Shown here in pieces: positions 35,069-44,057 of a stretch of DNA of 64,000 nucleotides. The notes beneath the pieces are model-generated. The model was not told where the DNA came from and did not search any database. It worked only from the letters and a program-made list of their open reading frames with translations. Position 1 is the stretch's first letter; the number at the start of each line of letters is the position of its first letter. The stretch covers positions 372,001 through 436,000 of the forward strand of contig CP123444.1 in NCBI GenBank assembly GCA_029866965.1, in the 5' to 3' direction. The position numbers and the translations under genes were made by a program. This stretch comes from Flavobacteriaceae bacterium YJPT1-3 (GTDB lineage Bacteria; Bacteroidota; Bacteroidia; Flavobacteriales; Flavobacteriaceae).

Positions 35069-36589
35069 GTGAGAAAAGTAATTGGTATTGTAGTAGGGCT
35101 GCTGTTGCTCGGAATTGTAGGATTCTTTGGATTGGAATGGTATGCTAAAGATCGATTGCAGACGCTGCTGAAGGAGGACTTACCCCCACGCACCCAACTG
35201 GATTATAAGGAGCTAAAAGTCTCTCTTTGGAATGGAGATGTTTTCTTGACCCATGCGCAATTGGACATTGCCCGTGAAGACTCCTCTCCTTCGGTGAAAA
35301 CCTCCTGGAAGGAGCTGCGATTAGAGGGATTCAAGCATTGGACATACCTGACGACAGACAGCATCCATTTTTCCTCGATGGCGGTGACTGAGGGCCAGAT
35401 CATCTACTACAATCTGGATCACGCAAAATCGGAAAACGAGACAATCCAATTCGGTAAACATGTTTATATAGATAGCGTAACCCTGGCTACCGCTTTGGAA
35501 ATACGTACTTCGCAAGACTCCGTAAGCTTGCAAACACCGTCCATCCATCTGACATTGAGCCAGTTCTTTTTGGATGAACAAACATTAAATAAAACAGTAC
35601 CCTTTTCCTGGGAGCAGACATCAATTAAAACGGATTCCCTGAGAATAGCTCTAAATACCTATGACTCCTTCTTTGTCGATGAGCTGTCCTTCGATAAGGA
35701 TCGATTAGACTTAAATAAAGCTTCTATCAGAACCAATTATGACCGAAGAACGCTGACCCAAATGATCGATACGGAGCGGGATCATCTTGATTTTACCATG
35801 CCGGAGGTATCCTTAAAAGGACTTCAGGTTTCCTTAGATCAAGAGGATTCACTTCAGATTAGAAGCCATGCCCTTGACCTAATCGATCCTGAACTGATCA
35901 TCTATAGAAACCGACTCGTCGCTCCCAATACAGCAACCAAGCCTTTGTACGGCCAAATGCTTAGATCATTACCTTTTGGTCTGCAGATCGATTCGACCAC
36001 AATTCAGAATGCTTCAGTTCAGTACGACGAACGCGATCATCGCGGTGGCCAGATCGGTAGCATTTCCTTTAGCGATCTGAACGCGACCATAGTGCATTTG
36101 GGCAACACCTACAAAGGCACGGAAGGTCCTACCCGTATTGCAGTAGAAGGCGTATTCATGAATGATGGCGTACTGGAAGTGGATTGGAATTTTGATGTGC
36201 TGGATCAACAGGAGAAATTCCGGTTTAAAGGTTCGCTAAGTGGATTGAAAGCATCAGAATTGAATGCCTTTACCGTACCTAATCTGGATGTTGCTCTGGA
36301 GGGCAGCCTACGTAAAGTCTATTTTGATATTTCTGGAAATGAGAACGCCTCATTGACCCACATGCGTATGGACTATGATGACTTCAAAGTCAACATTCAA
36401 GGGGAAGGGCAAAAAAAGAAATGGCTGAAATCAATCATCACCAACATCTTTATCGCTTCCGATTCCGAAAGCTGGGGAGATGAAGAATTTAGAAAAGGAA
36501 AAGGGGAGGTAGCGCGGGAGAACAACAAATCTTTTTTTCATTTTATCTGGCTGAGTCTTAAAAGCGCACTGAGAGACACCATGACTTAA
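35069..36589 (+). CDS. AsmA-like inner-membrane-anchored protein
   Basis: 506 residues from a GTG at 35069, which places the start just before an N-terminal membrane anchor (KVIGIVVGLLLLGIVGFFGLEW). A long beta-strand-rich region follows, with repeated LKVSLWNGDVFLTHAQLDI- and VSLKGLQVSLDQED-like segments typical of AsmA/DUF748 proteins that span the periplasm and help lipid transport. Similarity is by pattern, not by a diagnostic motif. The nearest upstream ATG is out of frame. It ends 10 nt before the glycosylase gene. Confidence 0.7.
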   Translation: MRKVIGIVVGLLLLGIVGFFGLEWYAKDRLQTLLKEDLPPRTQLDYKELKVSLWNGDVFLTHAQLDIAREDSSPSVKTSWKELRLEGFKHWTYLTTDSIHFSSMAVTEGQIIYYNLDHAKSENETIQFGKHVYIDSVTLATALEIRTSQDSVSLQTPSIHLTLSQFFLDEQTLNKTVPFSWEQTSIKTDSLRIALNTYDSFFVDELSFDKDRLDLNKASIRTNYDRRTLTQMIDTERDHLDFTMPEVSLKGLQVSLDQEDSLQIRSHALDLIDPELIIYRNRLVAPNTATKPLYGQMLRSLPFGLQIDSTTIQNASVQYDERDHRGGQIGSISFSDLNATIVHLGNTYKGTEGPTRIAVEGVFMNDGVLEVDWNFDVLDQQEKFRFKGSLSGLKASELNAFTVPNLDVALEGSLRKVYFDISGNENASLTHMRMDYDDFKVNIQGEGQKKKWLKSIITNIFIASDSESWGDEEFRKGKGEVARENNKSFFHFIWLSLKSALRDTMT

Positions 36590-36599
36590 TTACACTACC

Positions 36600-37382
36600 A
36601 TGCCTGAATTACCCGAAGTACACGGATACAAAACCTACATCGACAGCACCAGCCTGCACCAGAAGATTGTTGGATTGGACTGCAGAGATGAGCGCCTGTT
36701 AAAGCAGCCATTCAATGATTTTAAAGAACATTTAATCGGTCAGTCATTGACCTCCACCCGACGCATCGGTAAATATCTCTTTTTGGAAACCACAGGTTCC
36801 CGGGTGCTGATCATGCACTTTGGGATGACCGGAAGGCCCAACTATTACAAGTCGGCAGACGACCGACCCCAATACGGGCATATTGAGCTTTCCTTTGAGA
36901 ACGGCTTTCATTTCGCCTTTGAAAACAAACGAAAATTTGGCTGGTGGGATTTAACTGAGACGATCGAAGATTACAAAAAGGAGGTGGGTCTCAGTGATGA
37001 CGCCAGGGAGCTCACGCTAGAGCAATTTAAGGATAGTTTGCTTTCGCGAAAAACCCACATCAAAAAGGTACTTTTAGATCAAGGGGTTTGTGCTGGGGTA
37101 GGCAATTGGATGGCAGATGAAATACTCTACCAGGCCCAAGTACATCCCAAAGAAAAAGTGGAAGATATGGATCAAAGTACCATTGAAAAGGTATTTAAAG
37201 CCATGCAGGAGGTCATTGAGACCGCCATTAAACACGACGCCCACTACAGCGACTTCCCGGAGCATTATTTGATGCATTTCCGAAAGGAAGGGGCCAATTG
37301 TTATCACACCCAGGGAACTATCGAAAAAATCAAGGTGGGAGGTCGGTCTACCTATTTCTCGCCCAAGTGGCAAGACAAATAA
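36600..37382 (+). CDS. Fpg/Nei family DNA glycosylase with degenerate zinc finger
   Basis: 260 residues. It begins MPELPEVHGY, so the catalytic Pro2-Glu3 and the N-terminal helix are intact. HFGMTGRP and the helix-two-turn-helix segment (VLLDQGVCAGVGNWMADEILY, slightly shortened here) are normal. The C-terminal finger keeps only its first Cys: where the family has four Cys, this protein reads NCYHTQGTI...GGRSTYFSPKWQ, so three Cys are replaced. The Arg of the GRSTYFSP turn, which enters DNA, is retained. It should remove oxidised bases using a zincless finger, as in NEIL1-like proteins. A palindrome copy lies at 37042-37051. Confidence 0.88.
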   Translation: MPELPEVHGYKTYIDSTSLHQKIVGLDCRDERLLKQPFNDFKEHLIGQSLTSTRRIGKYLFLETTGSRVLIMHFGMTGRPNYYKSADDRPQYGHIELSFENGFHFAFENKRKFGWWDLTETIEDYKKEVGLSDDARELTLEQFKDSLLSRKTHIKKVLLDQGVCAGVGNWMADEILYQAQVHPKEKVEDMDQSTIEKVFKAMQEVIETAIKHDAHYSDFPEHYLMHFRKEGANCYHTQGTIEKIKVGGRSTYFSPKWQDK

Positions 37383-37401
37383 ATTTTGTAATTTTCAGCT
37401 A

Positions 37402-37821
37402 ATGAAAAAAGGTGTTCACCAAATAGCAGCGGTCTTGATGGCTTGTGTAGTGCTTTTCACTACTCAATCCTTTGCGGTGAATATGCACTACTGCGGCAAC
37501 ACTATAGTTGACGTGGCTTTATGGAGCTCAGCCAAGGGTTGTGGTATGGAGCAACTGCAGAAGTCAACGCCTTGCGAAGATCCCTCCATGACTTTAGAAT
37601 CCTGTTGTAAGGATCAAAAGATCGTAAAAGAAGGACAAAACGACCTCAAGTCCTCCCTGGATACCATCGCCTTTGAAAAACAGACTTTAATGCCTGTGCT
37701 GTTTTTTGGCACAGCTCCCCTATCAACAACGCTTGTTGATCCTAAACCGGCCTTTAAAGCCTACTCACCCCCCTTCTTAGAACGCGACATTCAGATCCTT
37801 TACGAGACCTATCTTATTTGA
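37402..37821 (+). CDS. Small secreted Cys-rich protein of the HYC_CC_PP type
   Basis: 139 residues with a signal peptide (AAVLMACVVLFTTQSFA). It carries the order of short motifs for which the family is named: MHYCG near the mature N-terminus, ESCCKD in the middle and YSPPFL near the C-terminus. Such proteins are commonly found before CusA-type metal efflux genes in Bacteroidota. The Cys and Met residues suggest copper binding in the envelope, which is inference. It lies 131 nt before cusA and probably heads the metal operon. Confidence 0.78.
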   Translation: MKKGVHQIAAVLMACVVLFTTQSFAVNMHYCGNTIVDVALWSSAKGCGMEQLQKSTPCEDPSMTLESCCKDQKIVKEGQNDLKSSLDTIAFEKQTLMPVLFFGTAPLSTTLVDPKPAFKAYSPPFLERDIQILYETYLI

Positions 37822-37952
37822 TTTTTTGACAGTAACTAGATGATCCTTGTGCAACTAGCACCACGGATTTACTGCGGAATGGCCTACACCTTTAGGCAAA
37901 ACTGTACTATAACTAGTAATCCCACGCTTCTTAACGGTCTAAAATCAATACT

Positions 37953-40900
37953 ATGCTGAACAAAAGCATAAAATTCCTCATCGAAAATAAACTGGTCGCC
38001 TTTATCTTTCTGGCTGCCTGTATTGGCTTTGGCCTGGTTTACGCCCCGTTCAATTACAACCTGGAGGTGCTGCCCAATGATCCGGTAGCAGTTGATGCCA
38101 TACCGGATATTGGAGAAAATCAACAAATTGTCTTTACCGCCTGGCCGGGGCGCTCTCCACAGGACATTGAAGATCAGATCACCTATCCGCTTACCACTTC
38201 GTTGCTGGGTATTCCGGGGGTCAAGACCATTCGAAGCTCCTCCATGTTTGGCTTTTCCAGTATCTACATCATTTTTGAAGAAGATATTGAGTTCTATTGG
38301 TCCCGCAGCCGTATTCTGGAAAAATTAAACTCCCTTCCTGCCGGCTTACTTCCCGCCGGAGTGAATCCTTCCTTGGGCCCGGATGCCACAGCTTTGGGGC
38401 AAATCTTTTGGTACACTTTAGAGGGCCGCGATAAGCAAGGAAAGGTTACCGGAGGCTGGGACCTGCAAGAGCTACGCAGCATACAGGATTACTACGTGAA
38501 ATATGGTTTAGCCGCTGCCGGCGGGGTGAGTGAGGTGGCTTCCATTGGGGGCTACGTCCAGGAATATCAGGTAGATGTGGATCCCGAGAAAATGCGGCAG
38601 TACGACATTGGATTGAAGGAGGTGGTAAGCGCGGTCAAAAACAGCAATCAGGACATCGGTGCACAAACCCTGGAAATCAACCAGGCGGAATACCTGGTAC
38701 GCGGTTTAGGCTACGTCAAGTCCATCGAAGACATTAAAAATGCCGTAGTCATTTCTAAAAATTTCACCGCCATAAAGATTAAAGACATCGCCCGGGTACA
38801 TTTGGGCCCTGCCGCCCGACGTGGGATTTTAGATAAGGAAGGTGCTGAAGTCGTTGGTGGCGTTGTAGTCGCCCGCTATGGAGCCAATCCCATGGAAGTG
38901 ATCAATAACGTCAAGGATAAAATCGCCGAGATCAGCGCCGGTCTACCTTCAAAAACTTTAGACGATGGACGGGTCTCTCAGGTGACTATCGTTCCTTTTT
39001 ACGACCGGACCCAACTCATACAGGAAACCCTACACACGCTAAACGAAGCCCTCACTCTGGAAATTTTGATCACCATCCTGGTCATCATCGTCATGGTGTT
39101 TAACCTTCGCGCTTCTGTATTGATCTCGGGCCTATTGCCGGTAGCCGTACTGATGGTGTTCATCAGCATGAAACTCTTTCAGGTGGATGCCAATATCGTC
39201 GCCCTTTCGGGGATAGCGATTGCCATAGGGACCATGGTGGATGTGGGGGTCATCCTGGCAGAAAACATCATTAGGCATCAGGAGGATGACCAGCTTCGCT
39301 TAGACGAAAAAGGTACGCTCCTGAATGCCAACGAGCTCATCTATAATGCGACAGCAGAAGTTTCCGGAGCCATTCTTACGGCCGTCCTGACCACCGTCGT
39401 TAGTTTTCTACCGGTGTTTACGTTGATTGGTGCAGAAGGAAAACTATTCAGTCCCCTGGCGTTCACCAAAACCATGGCCCTGGTGGCTGCCCTGCTTATT
39501 GCCTTGTTCATCATTCCACCCCTAGCTGCGCTCTGGTTTAAAAAGACTCAGCCACGGAAAAGACTGATTTTGATTGTTAACGGACTGCTCATCTTGAGTG
39601 GTATTGTGACCTTGTTTTTTGGGTATTGGATGGGCTTAGCGCTGATCGCTTTCGGGGCCAACCAAGGGTATAGCAGCTGGAGTACTCGCAAAAACTATAG
39701 CATCTCTGTTTCCGGATCTGATAAAACGCTAACGGTCACGGCGGTCAATCTGATCATCGCAGCCACCACCATCGTCCTGTTACTAGCAGCCTATTGGAGA
39801 CCCTTAGGTTTTGACCGCAGTTGGGGAATCAATCTGCTCTTTGTGTTTTTGTGCTGCTTTGGAATTTTGGGAGTCTTTACCCTCTTGAGAAATTACTATG
39901 ATCGTATACTCCACTGGGCGCTGGAACATCGCGGACTGTTTCTGATCATCCCTACCACCTTATTTATTTTAGGAGTGCTCATAATGCAGCGTACCGGCAA
40001 AGAATTTATGCCGGCGCTTAATGAAGGTTCCTTTTTATTAATGCCTACCTCCTTACCTCATGCCGGTGTGGAGGAGAATAAGCGAGTCCTCCAACAACTG
40101 GATATGGCCGTGGCTTCCTTACCCGAGATCGAAACGGTGGTCGGTAAGGCCGGTCGAACCGAATCTGCCTTAGATCCGGCTCCCCTCTCCATGTATGAGA
40201 ATGTGATCCAGTACAAAGCAGAGTTCATGCACAATGAAGACGGGAAACCGCAGCGCTATCGAGTGAATGAAGACGGACTCTTTGTGCTCAACAATGAACG
40301 ATACGTCCTCAATCCCAATAATCCGGTGACCAATGAAGCCAACTATTCCCCCAGCCAACTGCAAGGCTCTGCTACCCGAGCGGAATTGATCCCGGATGAA
40401 GACGGACTCTACTATCGAAATTGGCGACCGGAGATTCAAAGTCCGGATGACATCTGGAATGAAATTGTGAAAGTGACCAAGCTACCCGGAGTGACCTCAG
40501 CGCCCAAACTTCAGCCCATTGAAACCCGACTGGTCATGCTACAAACCGGAATGCGAGCGCCTATGGGCATTAAAGTGCAAGGGCAGAATCTCGAAGACAT
40601 TGAAGCCTTTGGACTTCAATTGGAAGACTTACTGAAACAGGTGGAAGGGGTGAAAGAACAAGCAGTTTTCGCTGATCGCATTGTGGGGAAGCCCTATTTG
40701 TTGATCGATATTAAAAGAGATCAATTGGCGCGCTACGGAATCTCCATCATGGACGTGCAGGAAATCCTCCAGATAGCGGTAGGTGGCATGCCGTTAACCC
40801 AAACGGTAGAAGGTCGAGAACGCTATACGATTCGGGTGCGCTATCCACGAGAATTAAGAGACAATCCGGCCGATCTGAGGGATATTTATGTTCCTGTAGC

Positions 40901-41735
40901 CCAAGGCAGTCCGGTACCATTAGGCGATCTGGTAGACATTCGTTACGAAAAAGGACCCCAGGTCATTAAAAGTGAGAATACTTTTTTAGTAGGCTACGTG
41001 CTCTTTGACAAGCAGGATGGGTTTGCAGAGGTGGATGTGGTCGAGAATGCCCAGACTTATATTCAGAATCAGATCAATAAAGGAGACCTAGTCGTTCCTG
41101 CGGGAGTTAGTTACGAATTTACAGGAACCTATAAGAATCAGGTACGCGCGGAAAAAACCCTTGCCGTAGTGGTACCGCTCTGCTTGATCATCATCTTTCT
41201 TATTTTGTATTTTCAATTCAAATCGGTCACTACCTCGCTCATGGTTTTTACCGGAATCTCCATCGCCTTTGCTGGTGGTTTTGTGATGATCTGGCTTTAC
41301 GGACAGGACTGGTTCTTGAATTTTAGCCTTTTTGGTGAAAATCTGAGGGAGCTGTTCAATATCAACACGGTCAATCTAAGTGTGGCCGTCTGGGTAGGTT
41401 TTATTGCCTTATTTGGAATTGCAACCGATGATGGAGTGGTGATGGCCACCTACCTGACCCAAACCTTTGATAAAGAAAAACCAACTTCTCAAACCACTAT
41501 ACGCCAGGCTACCCGGGAGGCTGCAGCTAAACGGATTCGACCTTGTTTGATGACTACGGTGACCACAGTGATCGCCTTATTGCCGGTACTCACTTCTACC
41601 GGAAAAGGTAGTGATATCATGATTCCCATGGCCATTCCCATAGTGGGTGGGATGCTGATCGATGTGACCTCCTACTTTTTGTTGCCCGTGCTGTATAGCT
41701 GGCGAGAGGAGTTGAAAGTAAAACGAGGAAAGTGA
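37953..41735 (+). CDS. cusA: CusA/CzcA-family heavy-metal RND efflux pump
   Basis: 1260 residues of the HME-RND family with about 12 membrane segments. It has the AWPGRSPQDIEDQITYPLTTSLLGIPGVKTIRS-type start (only part cited), a TM4 region with GIAIAIGTMVDVGVILAENI and the second-half equivalent FGIATDDGVVMATYL. It uses the proton motive force to move Cu+/Ag+ or other divalent metals through an adaptor (CusB here) and TolC. It is longer than E. coli CusA (about 1050) because of insertions near residues 545-640 and 745-830. The neighbouring CopA and DUF3347 proteins favour copper. Confidence 0.93.
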   Translation: MLNKSIKFLIENKLVAFIFLAACIGFGLVYAPFNYNLEVLPNDPVAVDAIPDIGENQQIVFTAWPGRSPQDIEDQITYPLTTSLLGIPGVKTIRSSSMFGFSSIYIIFEEDIEFYWSRSRILEKLNSLPAGLLPAGVNPSLGPDATALGQIFWYTLEGRDKQGKVTGGWDLQELRSIQDYYVKYGLAAAGGVSEVASIGGYVQEYQVDVDPEKMRQYDIGLKEVVSAVKNSNQDIGAQTLEINQAEYLVRGLGYVKSIEDIKNAVVISKNFTAIKIKDIARVHLGPAARRGILDKEGAEVVGGVVVARYGANPMEVINNVKDKIAEISAGLPSKTLDDGRVSQVTIVPFYDRTQLIQETLHTLNEALTLEILITILVIIVMVFNLRASVLISGLLPVAVLMVFISMKLFQVDANIVALSGIAIAIGTMVDVGVILAENIIRHQEDDQLRLDEKGTLLNANELIYNATAEVSGAILTAVLTTVVSFLPVFTLIGAEGKLFSPLAFTKTMALVAALLIALFIIPPLAALWFKKTQPRKRLILIVNGLLILSGIVTLFFGYWMGLALIAFGANQGYSSWSTRKNYSISVSGSDKTLTVTAVNLIIAATTIVLLLAAYWRPLGFDRSWGINLLFVFLCCFGILGVFTLLRNYYDRILHWALEHRGLFLIIPTTLFILGVLIMQRTGKEFMPALNEGSFLLMPTSLPHAGVEENKRVLQQLDMAVASLPEIETVVGKAGRTESALDPAPLSMYENVIQYKAEFMHNEDGKPQRYRVNEDGLFVLNNERYVLNPNNPVTNEANYSPSQLQGSATRAELIPDEDGLYYRNWRPEIQSPDDIWNEIVKVTKLPGVTSAPKLQPIETRLVMLQTGMRAPMGIKVQGQNLEDIEAFGLQLEDLLKQVEGVKEQAVFADRIVGKPYLLIDIKRDQLARYGISIMDVQEILQIAVGGMPLTQTVEGRERYTIRVRYPRELRDNPADLRDIYVPVAQGSPVPLGDLVDIRYEKGPQVIKSENTFLVGYVLFDKQDGFAEVDVVENAQTYIQNQINKGDLVVPAGVSYEFTGTYKNQVRAEKTLAVVVPLCLIIIFLILYFQFKSVTTSLMVFTGISIAFAGGFVMIWLYGQDWFLNFSLFGENLRELFNINTVNLSVAVWVGFIALFGIATDDGVVMATYLTQTFDKEKPTSQTTIRQATREAAAKRIRPCLMTTVTTVIALLPVLTSTGKGSDIMIPMAIPIVGGMLIDVTSYFLLPVLYSWREELKVKRGK

Positions 41736-41771
41736 ACAGTGAAAAGTGGAAAACTAAAAGCGAAAAATTGA

Positions 41772-42122
41772 ATGGCTATTAAAAGAAGTGTATTGAAGGA
41801 GAAAAGCTTTGATTTCGCAGTGAAAATGGTGCAGTTGTCCAAACAATTGAATCTGCAAAAAGAATTTGTTTTATCACGTCAGCTATTAAGAAGCGGCACT
41901 GCCGTGGGAGCTTTGATTCGAGAGGCTGAATTTGGTGAAAGTAGGGCAGATTTTGCTCATAAAATGAATGTTGCACTAAAAGAAGCTAACGAAACTCTAT
42001 ACTGGATTGATTTACTCATAGCATCGGAAAAACTAAGCAGCGACCTGGTTAAAGCCGAGAACGCTCTTGCTAAAGAGATCATCGCCATGCTGGTTTCTAC
42101 GCTAAAAACCGTTAGAAAATGA
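41772..42122 (+). CDS. Four-helix-bundle protein (23S rRNA-intervening-sequence/S23 type)
   Basis: 116 residues, entirely helical, with the family pattern SFDFAVKMVQLSKQL, LSRQLLRSGTAVGALIREAEFGES, DFAHKMNVALKEANETLYWIDLL and IIAMLVSTLKTV. These proteins are frequent in Bacteroidota genomes, often far from rRNA; their function is not established. Its place inside a copper operon between cusA and tolC is unusual. Its stop overlaps the ATG of the tolC gene (42119-42122). Confidence 0.88.
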   Translation: MAIKRSVLKEKSFDFAVKMVQLSKQLNLQKEFVLSRQLLRSGTAVGALIREAEFGESRADFAHKMNVALKEANETLYWIDLLIASEKLSSDLVKAENALAKEIIAMLVSTLKTVRK

Positions 42123-43382
42123 AAAAAGCATATACCGAATTCCAAAAAAATAAGCTGTACCAATTATGGTGCAAGGCTTATTTTTAGTTTTTCACTTTTA
42201 GCTTGTCACTCTTTAGCGGCACAAGAACTCCAATCCTATATTCAAGAAGCCGAATTGAACAATCCGGAGATTCAGGCGCTGGAATGGAAATACCAGGGTA
42301 CCCGGGAAAAGGTCAATGAGGCTCAGGCGCTACCCAACACTTCCGTAAGCGTAGGCTACTTTGTGAGCGAACCCGAAACCCGTACAGGCGCGCAGGTAGC
42401 CCGTTTTTCCGTATCCCAAATGCTGCCCTGGTTTGGTACCATCACTGCCCGGGAACAATACGCCAATGCCATGGCGGAAACCGAATTCGTCGCTCTAAGC
42501 ATCGCCAAGCGAAAACTGGCATTGACCGTAGCTCAATCGTATTATGAGTTGTATGCCTTACAGGCACAGGAAAAGGTGCTCCAAGAGAATATCGAGCTAC
42601 TGGAAACCTACGAACGTCTGGCGTTGACTGCGGTTGAAGTCAACAAGGCCTCAGTGGTTGATGTATTGCGCCTACAGATCCGTCAGAATGAATTAGAGCA
42701 GCAGCGTCAAGTCTTGCTGGAGGACTATAAGGCCGAACAAATCCAATTCACTAATTATTTAAATCGGCAGGAGGATCAACCGATCAACGTGGTGTCTGAA
42801 CTCATCCTCCCGGAAACAGATCCTCTGGAAGGGAATGACCAGCTTGCTCTGCATCCCGAATTGCTTCAATACGACCGTCTCTACGAATCGGTAGAGCAGT
42901 CGGAACTCGTCAATCAAAAAGAAGCAGCTCCCAGCCTGGGCTTGGGTCTGGACTATGTGCCCGTGGCTGAGCGACCTAATCAGTCGTTTAGCGATAATGG
43001 AAAAGACATCGTGATGCCCATGGTATCCTTGTCCATCCCGATTTTTAACTCCAAATACAGCGCGGTGACCCGTCAGAATGAATTGAAGCTGCAGGAAATC
43101 CAATCCCAAAAAACAGCGCGCTTGAATGTGCTGGAGTCTGCTTTCGCGAAAGCAAAATCGCAACAAAATCAGGCGCGAATTACTTACGAAACCCAAGTGA
43201 AGAATAGCGAAAAAGCCCGCGATGCCGAAGCCATTCTCCTAAAAAAATACGAGACCGCAAGTATTGATTTCAATGACTTGCTCGACATACAGCAAATACT
43301 TCTCAGCTTTCAAAAACAGCAAATTGAAGCCCTTAAAAAGTACTATCAACAGACCGCTATTATCAACTATTTGGTGCGTTGA
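42119..43382 (+). CDS. TolC-family outer membrane efflux protein, apparent frameshift in signal-peptide region
   Basis: The mature part (from LQSYIQEAELNNPEIQALEW, about 42228) is a normal TolC coiled-coil channel protein of roughly 400 residues. In that frame no ATG exists; only a TTG at 42255, after the signal region, would open it. Upstream in the same frame lies a good signal peptide (GARLIFSFSLLACHSLAAQ), but it cannot be reached from any start in frame. The ATG at 42119, which overlaps the previous stop, is one base out of register. One surplus A in the A6 (42122-42127) or A7 (42144-42150) tract would restore MKK...signal-mature protein. It would be the outer-membrane exit duct for CusA-CusB. 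Confidence 0.82.
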
Positions 43383-43430
43383 TGGTCATCTTAACCCTTA
43401 TATTAATAGTAACCTTTACAAATCAAAATA

Positions 43431-44051
43431 ATGAAAACACCGAATCACTATGTAACGCTTTTTGTACTTGCCCTGCTCCTGGTAAGTTCGAACTCCTGTC
43501 GCCAGGCCGCTAAAGAGAGGCCGCAGGAAGAAACCATGATGCATGAAGACGGAACCATGCATGATAACGAAACCATGCACGATGGAGAGCACATGGATGA
43601 CGACGTGCATGCTGATGATCAGCATATGGACAGCATGGGTGACGGAATGACCAGGAGCTCGCTTAAATTCAAGGATGCTCAGGTAACTGCCCAATTTCAG
43701 CACTACTTGCATCTGAAGACCGCTTTGGTCAATACGGACGTAGCGGAAGCTCAATCTGGAGCGCGTATGCTGGCCGAACAATCAGCAGACAGCGAAATGA
43801 AATCCTGGCTTTCAAGCATCGCCTCGACTACCGACATTGAGCAACAACGCTCCCTCTTTTCTGAAGTATCTAAAAAAATGACCAAAATGGTAGAAGGATC
43901 CCTCTCCGAAGGCGAGGTATATCAACAGTACTGCCCCATGGCGTTCAATAACGAGGGAGCCTATTGGTTATCCACAGAACGGGAGATTCGCAATCCCTAC
44001 TTTGGCGATAAAATGATGAGCTGCGGTAAAGTGACGGCAACTATAGAGTAA
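43431..44051 (+). CDS. DUF3347 lipoprotein, Met/His-rich
   Basis: 206 residues. The lipobox-like LVSSNSC gives a lipid-anchored Cys near residue 23. An extended Met/His/Asp-rich stretch follows (HMDDDVHADDQHMDSMGDGM), the composition of periplasmic copper-binding tails. From about residue 75 there is a DUF3347 domain ending in YCPMAFNNEGAYWLS and NPYFGDKMMSCG. The same domain forms the C-terminus of CusB in this operon. A copper-buffering role in the envelope is inferred from composition and context. Confidence 0.85.
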   Translation: MKTPNHYVTLFVLALLLVSSNSCRQAAKERPQEETMMHEDGTMHDNETMHDGEHMDDDVHADDQHMDSMGDGMTRSSLKFKDAQVTAQFQHYLHLKTALVNTDVAEAQSGARMLAEQSADSEMKSWLSSIASTTDIEQQRSLFSEVSKKMTKMVEGSLSEGEVYQQYCPMAFNNEGAYWLSTEREIRNPYFGDKMMSCGKVTATIE

Positions 44052-44057
44052 ATATGC

